A stretch of DNA of 64,000 bases from Kineosphaera limosa NBRC 100340 (GCF_000298215.1 NZ_BAHD01000005.1:120301-184300); one strand, 5' to 3'; shown: positions 44,767 through 54,042, numbered from the stretch's first letter. Notes: generated by a model not told the origin, from the sequence alone. A program made the numbers and translations.

Positions 44767-45480
44767 GTGCCGATCTGCCTGCTCGTGCGCCACGGCCGCA
44801 CCTCCGCCAACGTCGCCGGCATCCTGGCCGGCTGGACCCCGGGGGTCGACCTCGACGACCAGGGCCAGGCCGGCGCCCGAGCGCTGGGGGAGCGGTTGGC
44901 GGGGCTGCCCCTGCGGCTCGTGGCCACCAGCCCGCTGGAACGCTGTCGACAGACCGCCGAACTCATCACGCACCCGGGCGCGCCCGTGCAGATCGTCGAC
45001 GATCTCGGGGAGTGTCGCTACGGCGCGTGGACCGGGCGGTCCCTGCAGGACCTGGCCAAGGAGCCGCTGTGGCGGGTCGTGCAAGACCAGCCCAGTGCCG
45101 CGGTCTTTCCCGACGGGCCGGACTTTCCCGGCGAGAGCATCGCGGCCATGTCGTCGCGGGCCGTCGCGGCGGTGCGCTCGCTCGACACGGCGGTGCGCGC
45201 CGAGCACGGCGAGGGGGCGCTGTGGGTGGCCGTCAGCCACGGAGACGTCATCAAGGCGATCCTCGCCGATGCCGCCGGCGCCCATCTGGACGCCTTCCAG
45301 CGGTTCGTCGCCGGGCCCGCCTCCCTGTCCGTCGTGCGCTACAGCCCCGGGCGCACGTTCGTCGAGCGAGTCAACGACACCGGCGCCGACCTGAGCCGCC
45401 TCGTGCCCGCCGCGCCCTCCGAGACGCCGGAGCCCGGGGCTGGAGCCACGGCAGATGCCGCGGTCGGCGGCGGGGTCTGA
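44767..45480 (+). CDS. histidine phosphatase, MSMEG_4193-like family
   Basis: A 237-aa phosphatase of the phosphoglycerate mutase fold. The phosphohistidine motif is LLVRHGRTSAN, and the second histidine lies in VAVSHGDVIKAI. In actinobacteria this type sits beside DUF3090, a SCO1664 protein and mshC, as here. The natural substrate is unknown. GTG 44767 is the start, matching a TANNNT hexamer. The C-terminal 25 residues are low complexity. Confidence 0.9.
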   Translation: MPICLLVRHGRTSANVAGILAGWTPGVDLDDQGQAGARALGERLAGLPLRLVATSPLERCRQTAELITHPGAPVQIVDDLGECRYGAWTGRSLQDLAKEPLWRVVQDQPSAAVFPDGPDFPGESIAAMSSRAVAAVRSLDTAVRAEHGEGALWVAVSHGDVIKAILADAAGAHLDAFQRFVAGPASLSVVRYSPGRTFVERVNDTGADLSRLVPAAPSETPEPGAGATADAAVGGGV

Positions 45481-45505
45481 GACAAACCGGACGCCTCGCG
45501 CGGGC

Positions 45506-45511
45506 TAAGGT
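45506..45511 (+). promoter_or_regulatory. -10 element for DUF3090
   Basis: TAAGGT ends 6 nt before ATG 45518. Confidence 0.45.
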
Positions 45512-45517
45512 CGGGGG

Positions 45518-46084
45518 ATGGCATTGATCGCCTTCGACCCGCCCGACCGCTTCGTCACCGGCACCGTCGGTCCGCCCGGGCAGCGGCAGTTCTTTCTGCA
45601 GGCCACCGGCTCGGGCCGGACGACGACGGTCGCGGTCGAGAAGTCGCAGGTTCAGGTACTGGCCGACCGAGTCAACGACCTGCTCGACTCCTTCGCCGGC
45701 GGCGCCGCCACCGAACAGGCCGCCGCCCGCCACACCGACAACGCGCCGCTCGACACTCCCATCGAGGAGGAGTTCGCCGTCGGCACCATGGGTCTGAGCT
45801 GGGACCCCGAGCGCGAGCGCCTCGTCATCGACTGCCACGCCGCCGGCGACGCCTTCGACACCGCCGAGGCCATCGAAGGCATGGAAGGCCAGGAGGAGGT
45901 GGACCCGGCCACCGATCCGCGCCAACTCGTGCTGCGGGTGGTGCTCGACCCCGCCGTGGCCCGCGCCTTCGCGCGGCGCAGCGTCTCGGTGGTCTCCGCG
46001 GGCCGTCCCCCCTGCCCCTTCTGCTCCCTGCCGCTCGATCCCGAGGGGCACGTGTGCGCGCGCGCCAACGGGTACAAGCGCTGA
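45518..46084 (+). CDS. DUF3090 family protein
   Basis: A 188-aa protein with the family opening ALIAFDPPDRFVTGTVGPPGQRQFFLQA. The C-terminal CPFCSLPLDPEGHVC motif could bind zinc through its cysteines. No enzymatic motif was recognised, though the family is nearly always found beside the neighbouring phosphatase and SCO1664 genes. It is followed by the SCO1664 GTG 1 nt after the stop. Confidence 0.88.
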   Translation: MALIAFDPPDRFVTGTVGPPGQRQFFLQATGSGRTTTVAVEKSQVQVLADRVNDLLDSFAGGAATEQAAARHTDNAPLDTPIEEEFAVGTMGLSWDPERERLVIDCHAAGDAFDTAEAIEGMEGQEEVDPATDPRQLVLRVVLDPAVARAFARRSVSVVSAGRPPCPFCSLPLDPEGHVCARANGYKR

Positions 46085-46085
46085 C

Positions 46086-47072
46086 GTGAACGCCCCGGCC
46101 GTGTTTCCGCCGCCCTCGCCGCGCACACCCGAGCCCGAGCACGGCACTCCGGGCGTGCCGTTGGACGCCGCGGCGCAGCGGTTGCATGCCCGGCTGCGCA
46201 CCGCCGGGCTGACCGTGCTCGGGCAGTTGCTCGACTCCTCCAACACCACGCTGCTGTCGCGTCTGGAGGACTGCGACGACAGCGACGACAGCGAGCACGT
46301 CATCTACAAACCGGTCGCGGGGGAGCGGCCGCTGTGGGACTTTCCGGACGGTCACCTGGCCTACCGCGAAGTGGCGACGTGGTTGGTCGCGACCGCCGGT
46401 GGGTGGGACGTCGTGCCGCCGACCGTGTGGCGCGACGGGCCGTTCGGGCCCGGGTCGGTGCAGCGCTGGGTGACGGCCGTTCCGACAGATGCGCCCTCCG
46501 ACTCACCGGAGGAGGAGGGTGAGTTCTCCTCAGGCGAGGAGCACGCGCCGGGGGAGGAGATCGAGGTCGACACCGACGTCGAACGCAGCGACCGGTTCGT
46601 CGGGCTGTTCGACCCGGCCGCGTTGCCGCAGGGGTGGCTGCCGGTGCTCTCCGGGCGCCTGGCCGCCGGCGGGCACGTCGTCGTGGCCCACGCCGATCGA
46701 GCCGACCTGCGCTCGGTGGCCGTGCTCGACGCCGCGATCAACAACAGCGACCGCAAGGGCTCGCACCTGCTGACCGGACTCGACGGGCGGCTGTGGTGCA
46801 TCGATCACGGGGTGACGTTGCACCAGGAAGACAAACTGCGGACCGTGCTGTGGGGGTGGGCAGGGCAGCCGATCCCGGAGGCCGATCTGGAGCGGCTCGA
46901 GCGTCTGCGGGTGGCACTGGAGCCGTCGTCGGCGCTCGCGGCTCGGCTGGGCGAATTGTTGACTCGCGTCGAGGCCGCCGCGTTGCGCCGCCGGGTGCGG
47001 GACCTGTTGACGACGCAACGGCATCCGATGCCCTCGCCGGACTGGCCCTGCGTGCCCTGGCCTGCGCTGTAG
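46086..47072 (+). CDS. SCO1664 family HipA/PI-kinase-like protein
   Basis: A 328-aa protein with kinase-like motifs: HVIYKPVAGERPLWDFPDG forms the nucleotide-binding Lys region, LDAAINNSDRKGSHLL resembles a catalytic loop, and LWCIDHGVTLH has the metal-site IDHG seen also in the HipA-like protein at 30811-31659. No substrate is known. GTG 46086 begins 1 nt after the DUF3090 stop with little ribosome-binding sequence, suggesting reinitiation. Confidence 0.85.
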   Translation: MNAPAVFPPPSPRTPEPEHGTPGVPLDAAAQRLHARLRTAGLTVLGQLLDSSNTTLLSRLEDCDDSDDSEHVIYKPVAGERPLWDFPDGHLAYREVATWLVATAGGWDVVPPTVWRDGPFGPGSVQRWVTAVPTDAPSDSPEEEGEFSSGEEHAPGEEIEVDTDVERSDRFVGLFDPAALPQGWLPVLSGRLAAGGHVVVAHADRADLRSVAVLDAAINNSDRKGSHLLTGLDGRLWCIDHGVTLHQEDKLRTVLWGWAGQPIPEADLERLERLRVALEPSSALAARLGELLTRVEAAALRRRVRDLLTTQRHPMPSPDWPCVPWPAL

Positions 47073-47153
47073 GCGCGGGAGTCCCAGTGCGGTAGGGGCT
47101 TGTGGTGTCCACGCTTGGGGCACCGGCCGTCAGAGGCGCCGGGCTGCGGCGGC

Positions 47154-47159
47154 TACGCT
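47154..47159 (+). promoter_or_regulatory. -10 element for mshC
   Basis: TACGCT ends 6 nt before GTG 47166. Confidence 0.5.
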
Positions 47160-47165
47160 GGCGCG

Positions 47166-48500
47166 GTGAGATCCTGGACCCACCCGGTCGTCCCCGACCT
47201 ATCCGCCCACGGCACTGGGACACCCCCGAGGGTCTTCGACTCCTCGCGGCGGGCGCTGACCGTGATCGAGCCGGACTCCGGCGCATCCTCGACGTCCGAC
47301 TCCCGCTTCGCAGCGGCTGAGTCGACTGGGGCTGGGGCTGGGGCTGGGGCGGCAGAGGCGCGCGAGGTCGGGCTGTACGTCTGCGGCATCACGCCCTACG
47401 ACGCGACCCACATGGGGCACGCGGCGACCTACGTGACGTTCGACGTGCTGCACCGCGTGCTGCTCGACGCCGGTCGCCAGGTGCACTACGTGCAGAACGT
47501 CACCGACGTCGACGACCCGCTGCTCGAGCGGGCCAAGCGCGACGGCATCGACTGGGTTGCCCTGGCGCAGCGCGAGATTCAGTTGTTCCGCGACGACATG
47601 GAGGCGTTGGCTGTCATTCCGCCGGCGCAGTACCTGGGCGTCGTCGAGAGCATCGAGTCGATCGCGCAGGGTGTGCTGGCCTTGCTGGCGAACGGGTCGG
47701 CGTACGAGGTGGCTGCGCCGGACGCGCTGGTCGACGGCGCGGCCGACATCTACCTCGACCTGACGTCCAAGCCGAGTTTCGGGTCGGTGAGTCGGTTCGA
47801 CCGCGCCGAGATGCTTGCCGTGTACGCCGATCGCGGCGGTGACCCGGAGCGCCCGGGCAAGCGCGACGCGCTCGACCCGTTGCTGTGGCGCGCCGCGCGC
47901 GCGGACGAGCCGTCGTGGGCGGCGCCGGGGCTGCCCGATGGCCGGCCCGGGTGGCACATCGAATGCACGTGCATCGCCGTCGACCACCTCGGCACGACGT
48001 TCGACGTGCAAGGCGGCGGCGTCGACCTCGTGTTCCCGCATCACGAGATGAGCGCCGTGCAGGCCGAGGGGCTGTATGGGCCGGGCGCCTTCGCGCGCGT
48101 CTACGTGCACCAAGAGATGGTGGGCCTGGACGGCGAGAAGATGAGCAAATCGAAGGGCAACCTCGTGCTCGTCTCCAAGCTGCGCAGGGAGGGCGTCGAC
48201 CCGATGGCCGTGCGCCTCGTGCTCCTGGACCACCACTACCGCACCCCGTGGAGCTGGACCGACGAGTCCCTGGCCGCCGCCCAGCAGCGCCTCGCCACCT
48301 GGCGCGAGGGCGTCGAGCAGGTATCGACCGACCAGGCCACCCGCCTCCTGGCCGACCTGCGCGCCCTCCTGGCGGACGACCTCGACACTCCCGCCGCCCT
48401 GGCCGCCGTCGACGCCTGCATGCTCGCCCGAGACGGCGACGGCACCGGCGCTCAGCAGGCCCGCGACTCCGTGGCCGCTCTGCTAGGCATCGCCCTGTAG
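47166..48500 (+). CDS. mshC: cysteine:GlcN-Ins ligase MshC (mycothiol synthesis)
   Basis: A 444-aa class I synthetase-like enzyme that joins cysteine to GlcN-Ins, the third step of mycothiol synthesis. The HIGH-type motif reads [10 protein letters not shown], the zinc region has Cys in YVCGITPY and HIECTCI, and the KMSKS loop is [10 protein letters not shown]. The length exceeds the usual about 412 aa through an Ala/Gly/Ser insertion (about residues 37-62) coded by a CTGGGG tandem repeat. The start GTG 47166 encodes [10 protein letters not shown], as homologues do. Confidence 0.93.
   Translation: MRSWTHPVVPDLSAHGTGTPPRVFDSSRRALTVIEPDSGASSTSDSRFAAAESTGAGAGAGAAEAREVGLYVCGITPYDATHMGHAATYVTFDVLHRVLLDAGRQVHYVQNVTDVDDPLLERAKRDGIDWVALAQREIQLFRDDMEALAVIPPAQYLGVVESIESIAQGVLALLANGSAYEVAAPDALVDGAADIYLDLTSKPSFGSVSRFDRAEMLAVYADRGGDPERPGKRDALDPLLWRAARADEPSWAAPGLPDGRPGWHIECTCIAVDHLGTTFDVQGGGVDLVFPHHEMSAVQAEGLYGPGAFARVYVHQEMVGLDGEKMSKSKGNLVLVSKLRREGVDPMAVRLVLLDHHYRTPWSWTDESLAAAQQRLATWREGVEQVSTDQATRLLADLRALLADDLDTPAALAAVDACMLARDGDGTGAQQARDSVAALLGIAL
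47326..47349 (+). repeat. CTGGGG tandem repeat inside mshC
   Basis: Four perfect CTGGGG copies (24 bp) lie in frame within mshC and encode alternating Ala and Gly. The unit is 6 bp, so gain or loss would keep the frame. Confidence 0.9.
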
Positions 48501-48503
48501 GGA

Positions 48504-49355
48504 CTACGGGTTGGGGTCGTCGCGGCGGCGCAGGTATCGCTCGAACTCGCGGGCGATGGCGTCGCCGCTGGCTTCGGGGTGCTCAGCCGTGTCCGTGGCC
48601 TGCTCCAGGGCCTGGACGTACTCGGCCACCTCGTCGTCGCTGGCGGCGAGCTCGTCGACGCCGCGCTCCCACGCCTTGGACAGCTCTTCGAGGTCGCCGC
48701 GGTTCACGCGCAGGTCGAGCAGGTCCTCGACGTGGTCGAGGAGCGCCAGGGCCGCCTTCGGAGAGGGAGTGCCGCCGGCGTAGTGCGGCACCGACACCCA
48801 CGCGGAGACGGTCGGGATCTGCGCCTGGTGAGCGGCGTCGGCCAAGACCCCGACGATGCCGGTCGGCCCCTCGTACGTGCTGGGCTCCAGGTCGAGAGTG
48901 TGCGTCAGCACCGCGTCCTCGGAGAACACCCCGACCGGCAGCGGGCGGGTGTGCGGGACGTCGGCCAGCAGGGCGCCCAGGCACACGACCATCGTGGCGT
49001 CGACGTCGTCGGCCAGCGCCAGCAGCTCGACGACGAACGAACGCCACCGCGTGGAGGGCTCGATGCCCTGGATCAGCAGGATGTCGCGGCCGGCCCGCTC
49101 CTTGGCGGCGTGCAGCACCCGAGTCGTCGGCCACGTGATGCGCCGTACGCCGTCGGGCGCAACGCCCACCCGCGGCCGGTTGACCTGAAAGTCGTAGTAC
49201 TCCTCAGGGTCGATCGCGGCGATCGGCTGGGCGTCCCACACCTGCGCGAGGTGATCGACGACGCAGGTCGCGGCCTCGCCGGCGTCGTTCCACCCTTCGA
49301 AAGCCGCGATGACGACGGGATCCTGCAGGTCGGGTAGGTCGTCGACCTCGATCAC
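48504..49355 (-). CDS. PAC2 family proteasome assembly chaperone-like protein
   Basis: A 283-aa protein with the PAC2 opening LQDPVVIAAFEGWNDAGEAATCVVDHL, followed by a GALLADVPHTRPLPV segment and a Pro/Gly-rich end. Bacterial members are linked to proteasome-bearing actinobacteria, and ARC/Mpa is in this window. A role in assembly is inferred, not shown. GTG 49355 follows AGGAGG on the minus strand. Confidence 0.88.
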   Translation of the reverse strand: MIEVDDLPDLQDPVVIAAFEGWNDAGEAATCVVDHLAQVWDAQPIAAIDPEEYYDFQVNRPRVGVAPDGVRRITWPTTRVLHAAKERAGRDILLIQGIEPSTRWRSFVVELLALADDVDATMVVCLGALLADVPHTRPLPVGVFSEDAVLTHTLDLEPSTYEGPTGIVGVLADAAHQAQIPTVSAWVSVPHYAGGTPSPKAALALLDHVEDLLDLRVNRGDLEELSKAWERGVDELAASDDEVAEYVQALEQATDTAEHPEASGDAIAREFERYLRRRDDPNP

Positions 49356-49663
49356 CGAGCCGCCTCCTGGTCAGTCCCCCGATCGACCGCACCGGTGGAG
49401 CACGGCGCGGGCTGGGTGCGTGTACGCATCCCTCCACAGTACGCATCGTCACCGCGCATGCCTCGTTGGCGGCCTCTGGAGGCTCGGCGCGGGCGGCGGG
49501 CCTCGGTGTCCTGCCGGCTTCCGGCCGGCTCGACGGTTGCGCTCCCTGCCGTGGGGCGCGGTTGCGACCGCAACGGTCGGCAGCGAGAGCAACCGTCGCT
49601 CTGGGGGTGGACGGGCGGTCGATACCATGGGGGGTCTTTGCCTACGAGAAGAAAGCCGAGTCT
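49356..49663. other. 308-nt divergent region between PAC2 and metH
   Basis: No coding sequence is credible. It has a hairpin at 49395-49437 (GTGGAG with CTCCAC, closing an inner stem GGGTGCG with CGCATCCC), and the three-stem structure at 49532-49597 described separately. A TACCAT (49623-49628) is the nearest -10-like hexamer to metH, but no -35 fits it. No B12 or SAM riboswitch consensus was recognised. Confidence 0.5.
49532..49597 (+). promoter_or_regulatory. candidate structured leader RNA of metH
   Basis: Three stacked stems fit in 66 nt: GACGGTTGCGCTC with GAGAGCAACCGTC (49532-49544/49585-49597, one mismatch in 13), CTGCCG with CGGCAG (49546-49551/49578-49583), and GTTGC with GCAAC (49561-49565/49570-49574) on a 4-nt loop. 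The arrangement would sequester the region upstream of the metH ribosome site. Whether the transcript includes it depends on an unknown start site. Confidence 0.4.
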
Positions 49664-52600
49664 GTGAGCAGCCGCTCCGAATCTCCCGCGCGACCCGACC
49701 TGAGAAGCCTGCTGAACCGCCGCGTCATCGTGGCGGACGGCGCGATGGGCACGATGCTCCAGGCCGCGGACCCCTCCCTGGAGGACTTTCAGAACCTCGA
49801 GGGCTGTAACGAGATCCTCAACGTCACCCGTCCAGACATTGTGCGGTCGGTGCACGCCGAGTATCTGCAGGTCGGGGTCGACGCGATCGAGACCAACACG
49901 TTCGGCGCGAACCTGGCCAATCTCGGCGAGTACGACATCCCCGAGCGTATCTACGAGCTGGCCGAGGCGGGGGCCCGCATCGCTCGTGAGGTCGCGGACG
50001 AGTACAGCACGCCGGACAAGCCGCGGTTCGTGCTCGGCTCCATCGGCCCGGGCACCAAGCTGCCGTCGCTGCTGCACGCCCCCTACGCCGTGCTGCGCGA
50101 CGCCTACGAGCAGTGCGCGATCGGCCTCATCGACGGCGGCGCCGACGCTCTGCTCGTCGAGACCAGCCAGGACCTGCTGCAGGCCAAGGCCGCGATCGTC
50201 GGCTGCAAGCGGGCGCTGGCCGACCGCGGCGCCGACCTGCCGATCATCGCCAGCGTGACGATCGAGACGACCGGCACGATGCTCATGGGCTCCGAGATCG
50301 GCGCGGCGCTGACGGCCTTGGAGCCGCTGGGCATCGACGTCATCGGCCTCAACTGCGCCACGGGCCCCGCCGAGATGAGCGAGCACCTTCGCCACCTGGC
50401 CACGCACGCCCGCGTCCCGATCAGCTGCCTGCCCAACGCGGGCCTGCCGCAGCTGGGCAAGGACGGCGCGCACTACCCCCTGACTCCGGCCGAGCTGGCC
50501 GCCGCGCACACCCAGTTCGTGCGCGACTACGGCCTGGCGCTCGTCGGCGGCTGCTGCGGCACGACCCCCGAGCACCTCAAGGCGGTCGTCGAGGCCGTCG
50601 GCGGGCAGGAGGTCGCGCCGCGCACGCCCGTCGAGGAGGCGGGGGTCGCCAGCTTGTACACGGCGGTGCCGTTCCGTCAGGACGCCTCCTACCTGTCGAT
50701 CGGGGAGCGGACGAACGCCAACGGCTCCAAGGCATTTCGGGTGGCGATGCTGGAGCAGCGCTGGGACGACTGCGTCGAGATCGCCAAGGACATGACCCGT
50801 GAGGGCGCGCACCTGCTCGACGTGTGCGTCGACTACGTGGGCCGTGACGGCGCCGGCGACATGAGCGAACTCGTCTCTCGGTTGGCGACCTCGTCGACGC
50901 TGCCGCTCGTGCTCGACTCCACCGAGCCGGCCGTCGTCGAGGCGGGGTTGGAGCGGCTCGGCGGGCGTGCGGTCATCAACTCGGTCAACTACGAGGACGG
51001 CGACGGGCCGGGCTCCCGGTTCGCGAAGATGACGGCCCTGGCCACCGAGCATGGCGCCGCGCTGGTCGCGTTGACGATCGACGAGGAGGGGCAGGCGCGC
51101 ACCGCCGAGAAGAAGGTCGCGATCGCCTCCCGGCTCATCGACTCCCTCGTCGAGATGGGCTTCCGCGTCGAGGACATCATCGTCGACGCGCTCACCTTCC
51201 CCATCGCCACCGGGCAGGAGGAGACGCGCCGCGACGGCATCGAGACGATCGAGGCGATCCGCGAGATCACCACCAAGTACCCCGGCGTACAGACGACGCT
51301 CGGAGTCTCGAACGTGAGCTTCGGCCTCAAGCCGGCGGCCCGCGTGGTGCTCAACTCGGTGTTCCTCGACGAGGCCGCGAAGGCCGGTCTGAGCAGCGCT
51401 ATCGTCAACTCGGCGAAGATCCTCCCCGTCGCGCGGATCCCGGAGGACCAGCTCAAGGTCGCCCTCGACCTCGTCTGGGACCGGCGCGAATTCGACGACG
51501 CGGGGGAGTGCACCTACGACCCGCTGGCGCGGATGCTGGAGCTCTTCGAAGGCGTCGACTCGGCCTCCCTCAAGGCGTCGCGGGCCGCGGAGCTGGAGGC
51601 GTTGCCGCTGGGCGAGCGGCTGCAGCGCCGCATCATCGACGGTGAGCGCAACGGCCTGGAGGCGGACCTCGACGAGGCGCTGTCCGACGGCACCCGGGCC
51701 CTCGACATCATCAACGATCACCTGCTCGCGGGCATGAAGGTCGTCGGTGAGCTGTTCGGCTCCGGCAAGATGCAGCTGCCGTTCGTGCTGCAGTCGGCCG
51801 AGACGATGAAGGCCGCGGTGGCGCACCTGGAGCCGACGATCGAGGAGCAGGAGTCGGCCAGCGGGTCCGGCGGCAGCCGCGCCAAGGCCAAGGTGCTGCT
51901 GGCGACCGTCAAGGGCGACGTGCACGACATCGGCAAGAACCTCGTCGACATTATCTTGAGCAACAACGGCTACGACGTCGTCAACATCGGCATCAAGAAG
52001 ACGGTCAACGAGATCATCGACGCGGCCACAGAGCACGAGGTCGACGCGATCGGCATGAGCGGTCTGCTCGTGAAGTCGACGGTCGTCATGAAGGACAACC
52101 TCGAGGAGTTCAACTCCCGCGGGCTCGCGAGCAAGTGGCCGGTGATGCTCGGCGGCGCGGCGCTGACCCGCGCGTACGTCGAGCAGGACCTCGCGGAGAT
52201 CTACGACGGCCACGTGCGCTACGCCCGCGACGCGTTCGAGGGGCTGCGGCTCATGGACGCCATCGCGCGCGCGAAGAACGACCCGTCGGTCTCGTTGGAC
52301 GAGGCGCTGCCGGAGCTGCGGAAGCGGCGGGTGCGGGCGGTGACGCCGCACGAGGAGGGCGCGCAGGTCACCGACACGAAGCGCTCGAATGTCGCGGACG
52401 ACAACGAGATCCCGACCCCGCCATTCTGGGGCACCCGGATCGTCAAGGGTGTCGCCCTGGCCGACTATTCGGCGTTCCTCGACGAGCGGGCCACGTTCCT
52501 GGGCCAGTGGGGCCTGAAGCCGACGCGCGGCGGCGACGGCCCCGACTACGAGGAGCTCGTGGAGACCGAGGGGCGGCCCCGGCTGCGGATGTGGCTGGAC

Positions 52601-53236
52601 CGCATCAAGACCGAGGACATCATGGAGCCGTCGGTCGTCTACGGGTACTTCCCCTGCTACTCCGAGAACAACGACTTGGTCGTCGTGTGGCACGAGGACG
52701 GGCCGAACGGGGAGGCGAAGGGCAGCGAACGGGCGCGGTTCAGCTTCCCGCGGCAGCGCCGGGATCGGCGCCTGTGCCTGGCCGACTTCTTCCGCTCCAA
52801 GGCCCAGTACGAGGCGGACGGTCGGCCCGACGTGCTCGCGTTGCAGCTGGTGACGATGGGCACCAAGGTCTCTGACGTCACCGCGAAGCTGTACGCGGAG
52901 AACGCCTACCGCGACTACCTGGAGTTGCACGGCCTGTCGGTGCAGCTCACCGAGGCGCTCGCGGAGTTCTGGCACGCGCGGGTGCGCTCGGAGATCGGTT
53001 TCGCCGACGCCGCCGACCTGGAGCTGGATCAGGTGCTCGATGTGCGCTTCCGCGGCTGCCGGTACTCCTTCGGCTATCCCGCGTGCCCCGAGCTGGAGGA
53101 TCGGGCGACGCTCGTGCGGCTGCTGGAGCCGGAGCGCATCGGCGTGGAGCTCAGCGAGGAGCTGCAGTTGCATCCGGAGCAGTCGACCGACGCCATGGTG
53201 GTGCACCACCCCGAGGCGAAGTACTTCAAGGTCTGA
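49664..53236 (+). CDS. metH: cobalamin-dependent methionine synthase MetH
   Basis: A 1190-aa four-domain enzyme making methionine from homocysteine and methyltetrahydrofolate. The homocysteine domain has zinc cysteines at about 231, 297 and 298 (IGLNCATGP, GGCCGTTP). The folate domain follows, then the cobalamin domain with VKGDVHDIGKN and ligand His at about 754, and the C-terminal activation domain binds SAM. All key residues are visible. GTG 49664 is chosen; a longer reading frame upstream lies in intergenic sequence. The HAD phosphatase gene follows 1 nt after the stop. Confidence 0.95.
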   Translation: MSSRSESPARPDLRSLLNRRVIVADGAMGTMLQAADPSLEDFQNLEGCNEILNVTRPDIVRSVHAEYLQVGVDAIETNTFGANLANLGEYDIPERIYELAEAGARIAREVADEYSTPDKPRFVLGSIGPGTKLPSLLHAPYAVLRDAYEQCAIGLIDGGADALLVETSQDLLQAKAAIVGCKRALADRGADLPIIASVTIETTGTMLMGSEIGAALTALEPLGIDVIGLNCATGPAEMSEHLRHLATHARVPISCLPNAGLPQLGKDGAHYPLTPAELAAAHTQFVRDYGLALVGGCCGTTPEHLKAVVEAVGGQEVAPRTPVEEAGVASLYTAVPFRQDASYLSIGERTNANGSKAFRVAMLEQRWDDCVEIAKDMTREGAHLLDVCVDYVGRDGAGDMSELVSRLATSSTLPLVLDSTEPAVVEAGLERLGGRAVINSVNYEDGDGPGSRFAKMTALATEHGAALVALTIDEEGQARTAEKKVAIASRLIDSLVEMGFRVEDIIVDALTFPIATGQEETRRDGIETIEAIREITTKYPGVQTTLGVSNVSFGLKPAARVVLNSVFLDEAAKAGLSSAIVNSAKILPVARIPEDQLKVALDLVWDRREFDDAGECTYDPLARMLELFEGVDSASLKASRAAELEALPLGERLQRRIIDGERNGLEADLDEALSDGTRALDIINDHLLAGMKVVGELFGSGKMQLPFVLQSAETMKAAVAHLEPTIEEQESASGSGGSRAKAKVLLATVKGDVHDIGKNLVDIILSNNGYDVVNIGIKKTVNEIIDAATEHEVDAIGMSGLLVKSTVVMKDNLEEFNSRGLASKWPVMLGGAALTRAYVEQDLAEIYDGHVRYARDAFEGLRLMDAIARAKNDPSVSLDEALPELRKRRVRAVTPHEEGAQVTDTKRSNVADDNEIPTPPFWGTRIVKGVALADYSAFLDERATFLGQWGLKPTRGGDGPDYEELVETEGRPRLRMWLDRIKTEDIMEPSVVYGYFPCYSENNDLVVVWHEDGPNGEAKGSERARFSFPRQRRDRRLCLADFFRSKAQYEADGRPDVLALQLVTMGTKVSDVTAKLYAENAYRDYLELHGLSVQLTEALAEFWHARVRSEIGFADAADLELDQVLDVRFRGCRYSFGYPACPELEDRATLVRLLEPERIGVELSEELQLHPEQSTDAMVVHHPEAKYFKV

Positions 53237-53237
53237 G

Positions 53238-53939
53238 ATGAATCAGCCTTCGCAGGAGTCGCTGCCGCAGCCCGGGCCGGGTGGCACGTTGCCGTCGGCC
53301 GTGCTGTGGGACATGGACGGGACGCTGCTGGACACCGAGCCGTACTGGATCGCGCAGGAGCACGCGCTCGTCGAGTCGTTCGGCGGGCGCTGGAGCGACG
53401 AGCACGCGCACAATCTCGTCGGCAATCCGCTGCTGGTGTCGGCGGAGTACATCCTGGCCAACTCGCCGGTGGACCTGTCGCCGGAGGAAGTGGTGGACCG
53501 GCTGCAGTCGGGCGTCATCGCCTCCCTACGCGAACAGATCCCGTGGCGCCCGGGCGCGTTGGAGCTGCTGAGCGGGCTGCGGGCCGCGGGTGTGCCGTGC
53601 GCGATAGTGACGATGTCGTGGCGGGCGATGGTCGACGCCGTGGTGACGGCGATGCCGGCCGGCACGTTCGACGTGCTGATCACCGGAGACGAGGTCGACC
53701 AGGGAAAACCGCACCCGGAGCCGTACCTGCGGGCCGCGGCTGCGCTCGGGGTACCGATCGGGGAGTGCGTGGCGATCGAGGACTCCGGGACCGGTGCCGC
53801 GTCGGCGCTGTCGGCCGGGGCGCGGACGATTGTCGTGCCGCACGTGGTGTCGGTCGCGCCCCGGGATGGCCTGACCGTGCTGGAGTCGCTGGCCGGCGTC
53901 GGCCCGCGGGACCTGCTGCCCCTCACCTCCGGCGGGTGA
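53238..53939 (+). CDS. HAD-family phosphatase
   Basis: A 233-aa HAD hydrolase. Motif I is LWDMDGTLLDTEP, motif II VTMSW, motif III K in EVDQGKPHPEPY and motif IV AIEDSGTGAASAL. A small-molecule phosphate is the likely substrate, similar to pseudouridine 5'-phosphatase and beta-phosphoglucomutase relatives. It begins 1 nt after the metH stop with AAGG 6 nt upstream, so they are probably co-transcribed. A long palindromic region follows. Confidence 0.9.
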   Translation: MNQPSQESLPQPGPGGTLPSAVLWDMDGTLLDTEPYWIAQEHALVESFGGRWSDEHAHNLVGNPLLVSAEYILANSPVDLSPEEVVDRLQSGVIASLREQIPWRPGALELLSGLRAAGVPCAIVTMSWRAMVDAVVTAMPAGTFDVLITGDEVDQGKPHPEPYLRAAAALGVPIGECVAIEDSGTGAASALSAGARTIVVPHVVSVAPRDGLTVLESLAGVGPRDLLPLTSGG

Positions 53940-53972
53940 GTTGCCGGGCGGACGGGCCGCCCGCGCGCGGGG

Positions 53973-54042
53973 TCGAGTCGTCAATTTTGGGTGCGAGTCG
54001 TCAGTTCGACGTGACGATTGGGACGTCAAAATGACGACTCGA
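53973..54042. repeat. nested GTCGTCA palindromes between HAD and GNAT genes
   Basis: TCGAGTCGTCA-A-TTTTG (53973-53989) pairs with CAAAATGACGACTCGA (54027-54042), leaving one bulged A. Inside, TCGTCA (53998-54003) pairs with TGACGA (54012-54017), and a further CGAGTCGTCA copy sits at 53994-54003. The structure begins 33 nt after the HAD stop and would be a terminator or a processing site. Confidence 0.6.

Noticed and set aside
49380..49663. Cobalamin, SAM or SAH riboswitch before metH
   Set aside because: No B12 box, SAM-I/IV core or complete SAH consensus is readable. An AGGCTCGG stretch is present but the remaining SAH elements are absent. Listed instead as an unassigned structured region.
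49352..53209. Open minus-strand frame of 1285 codons opposite metH
   Set aside because: It mirrors the metH coding region, is low-complexity, and has no ribosome site or recognisable domain.
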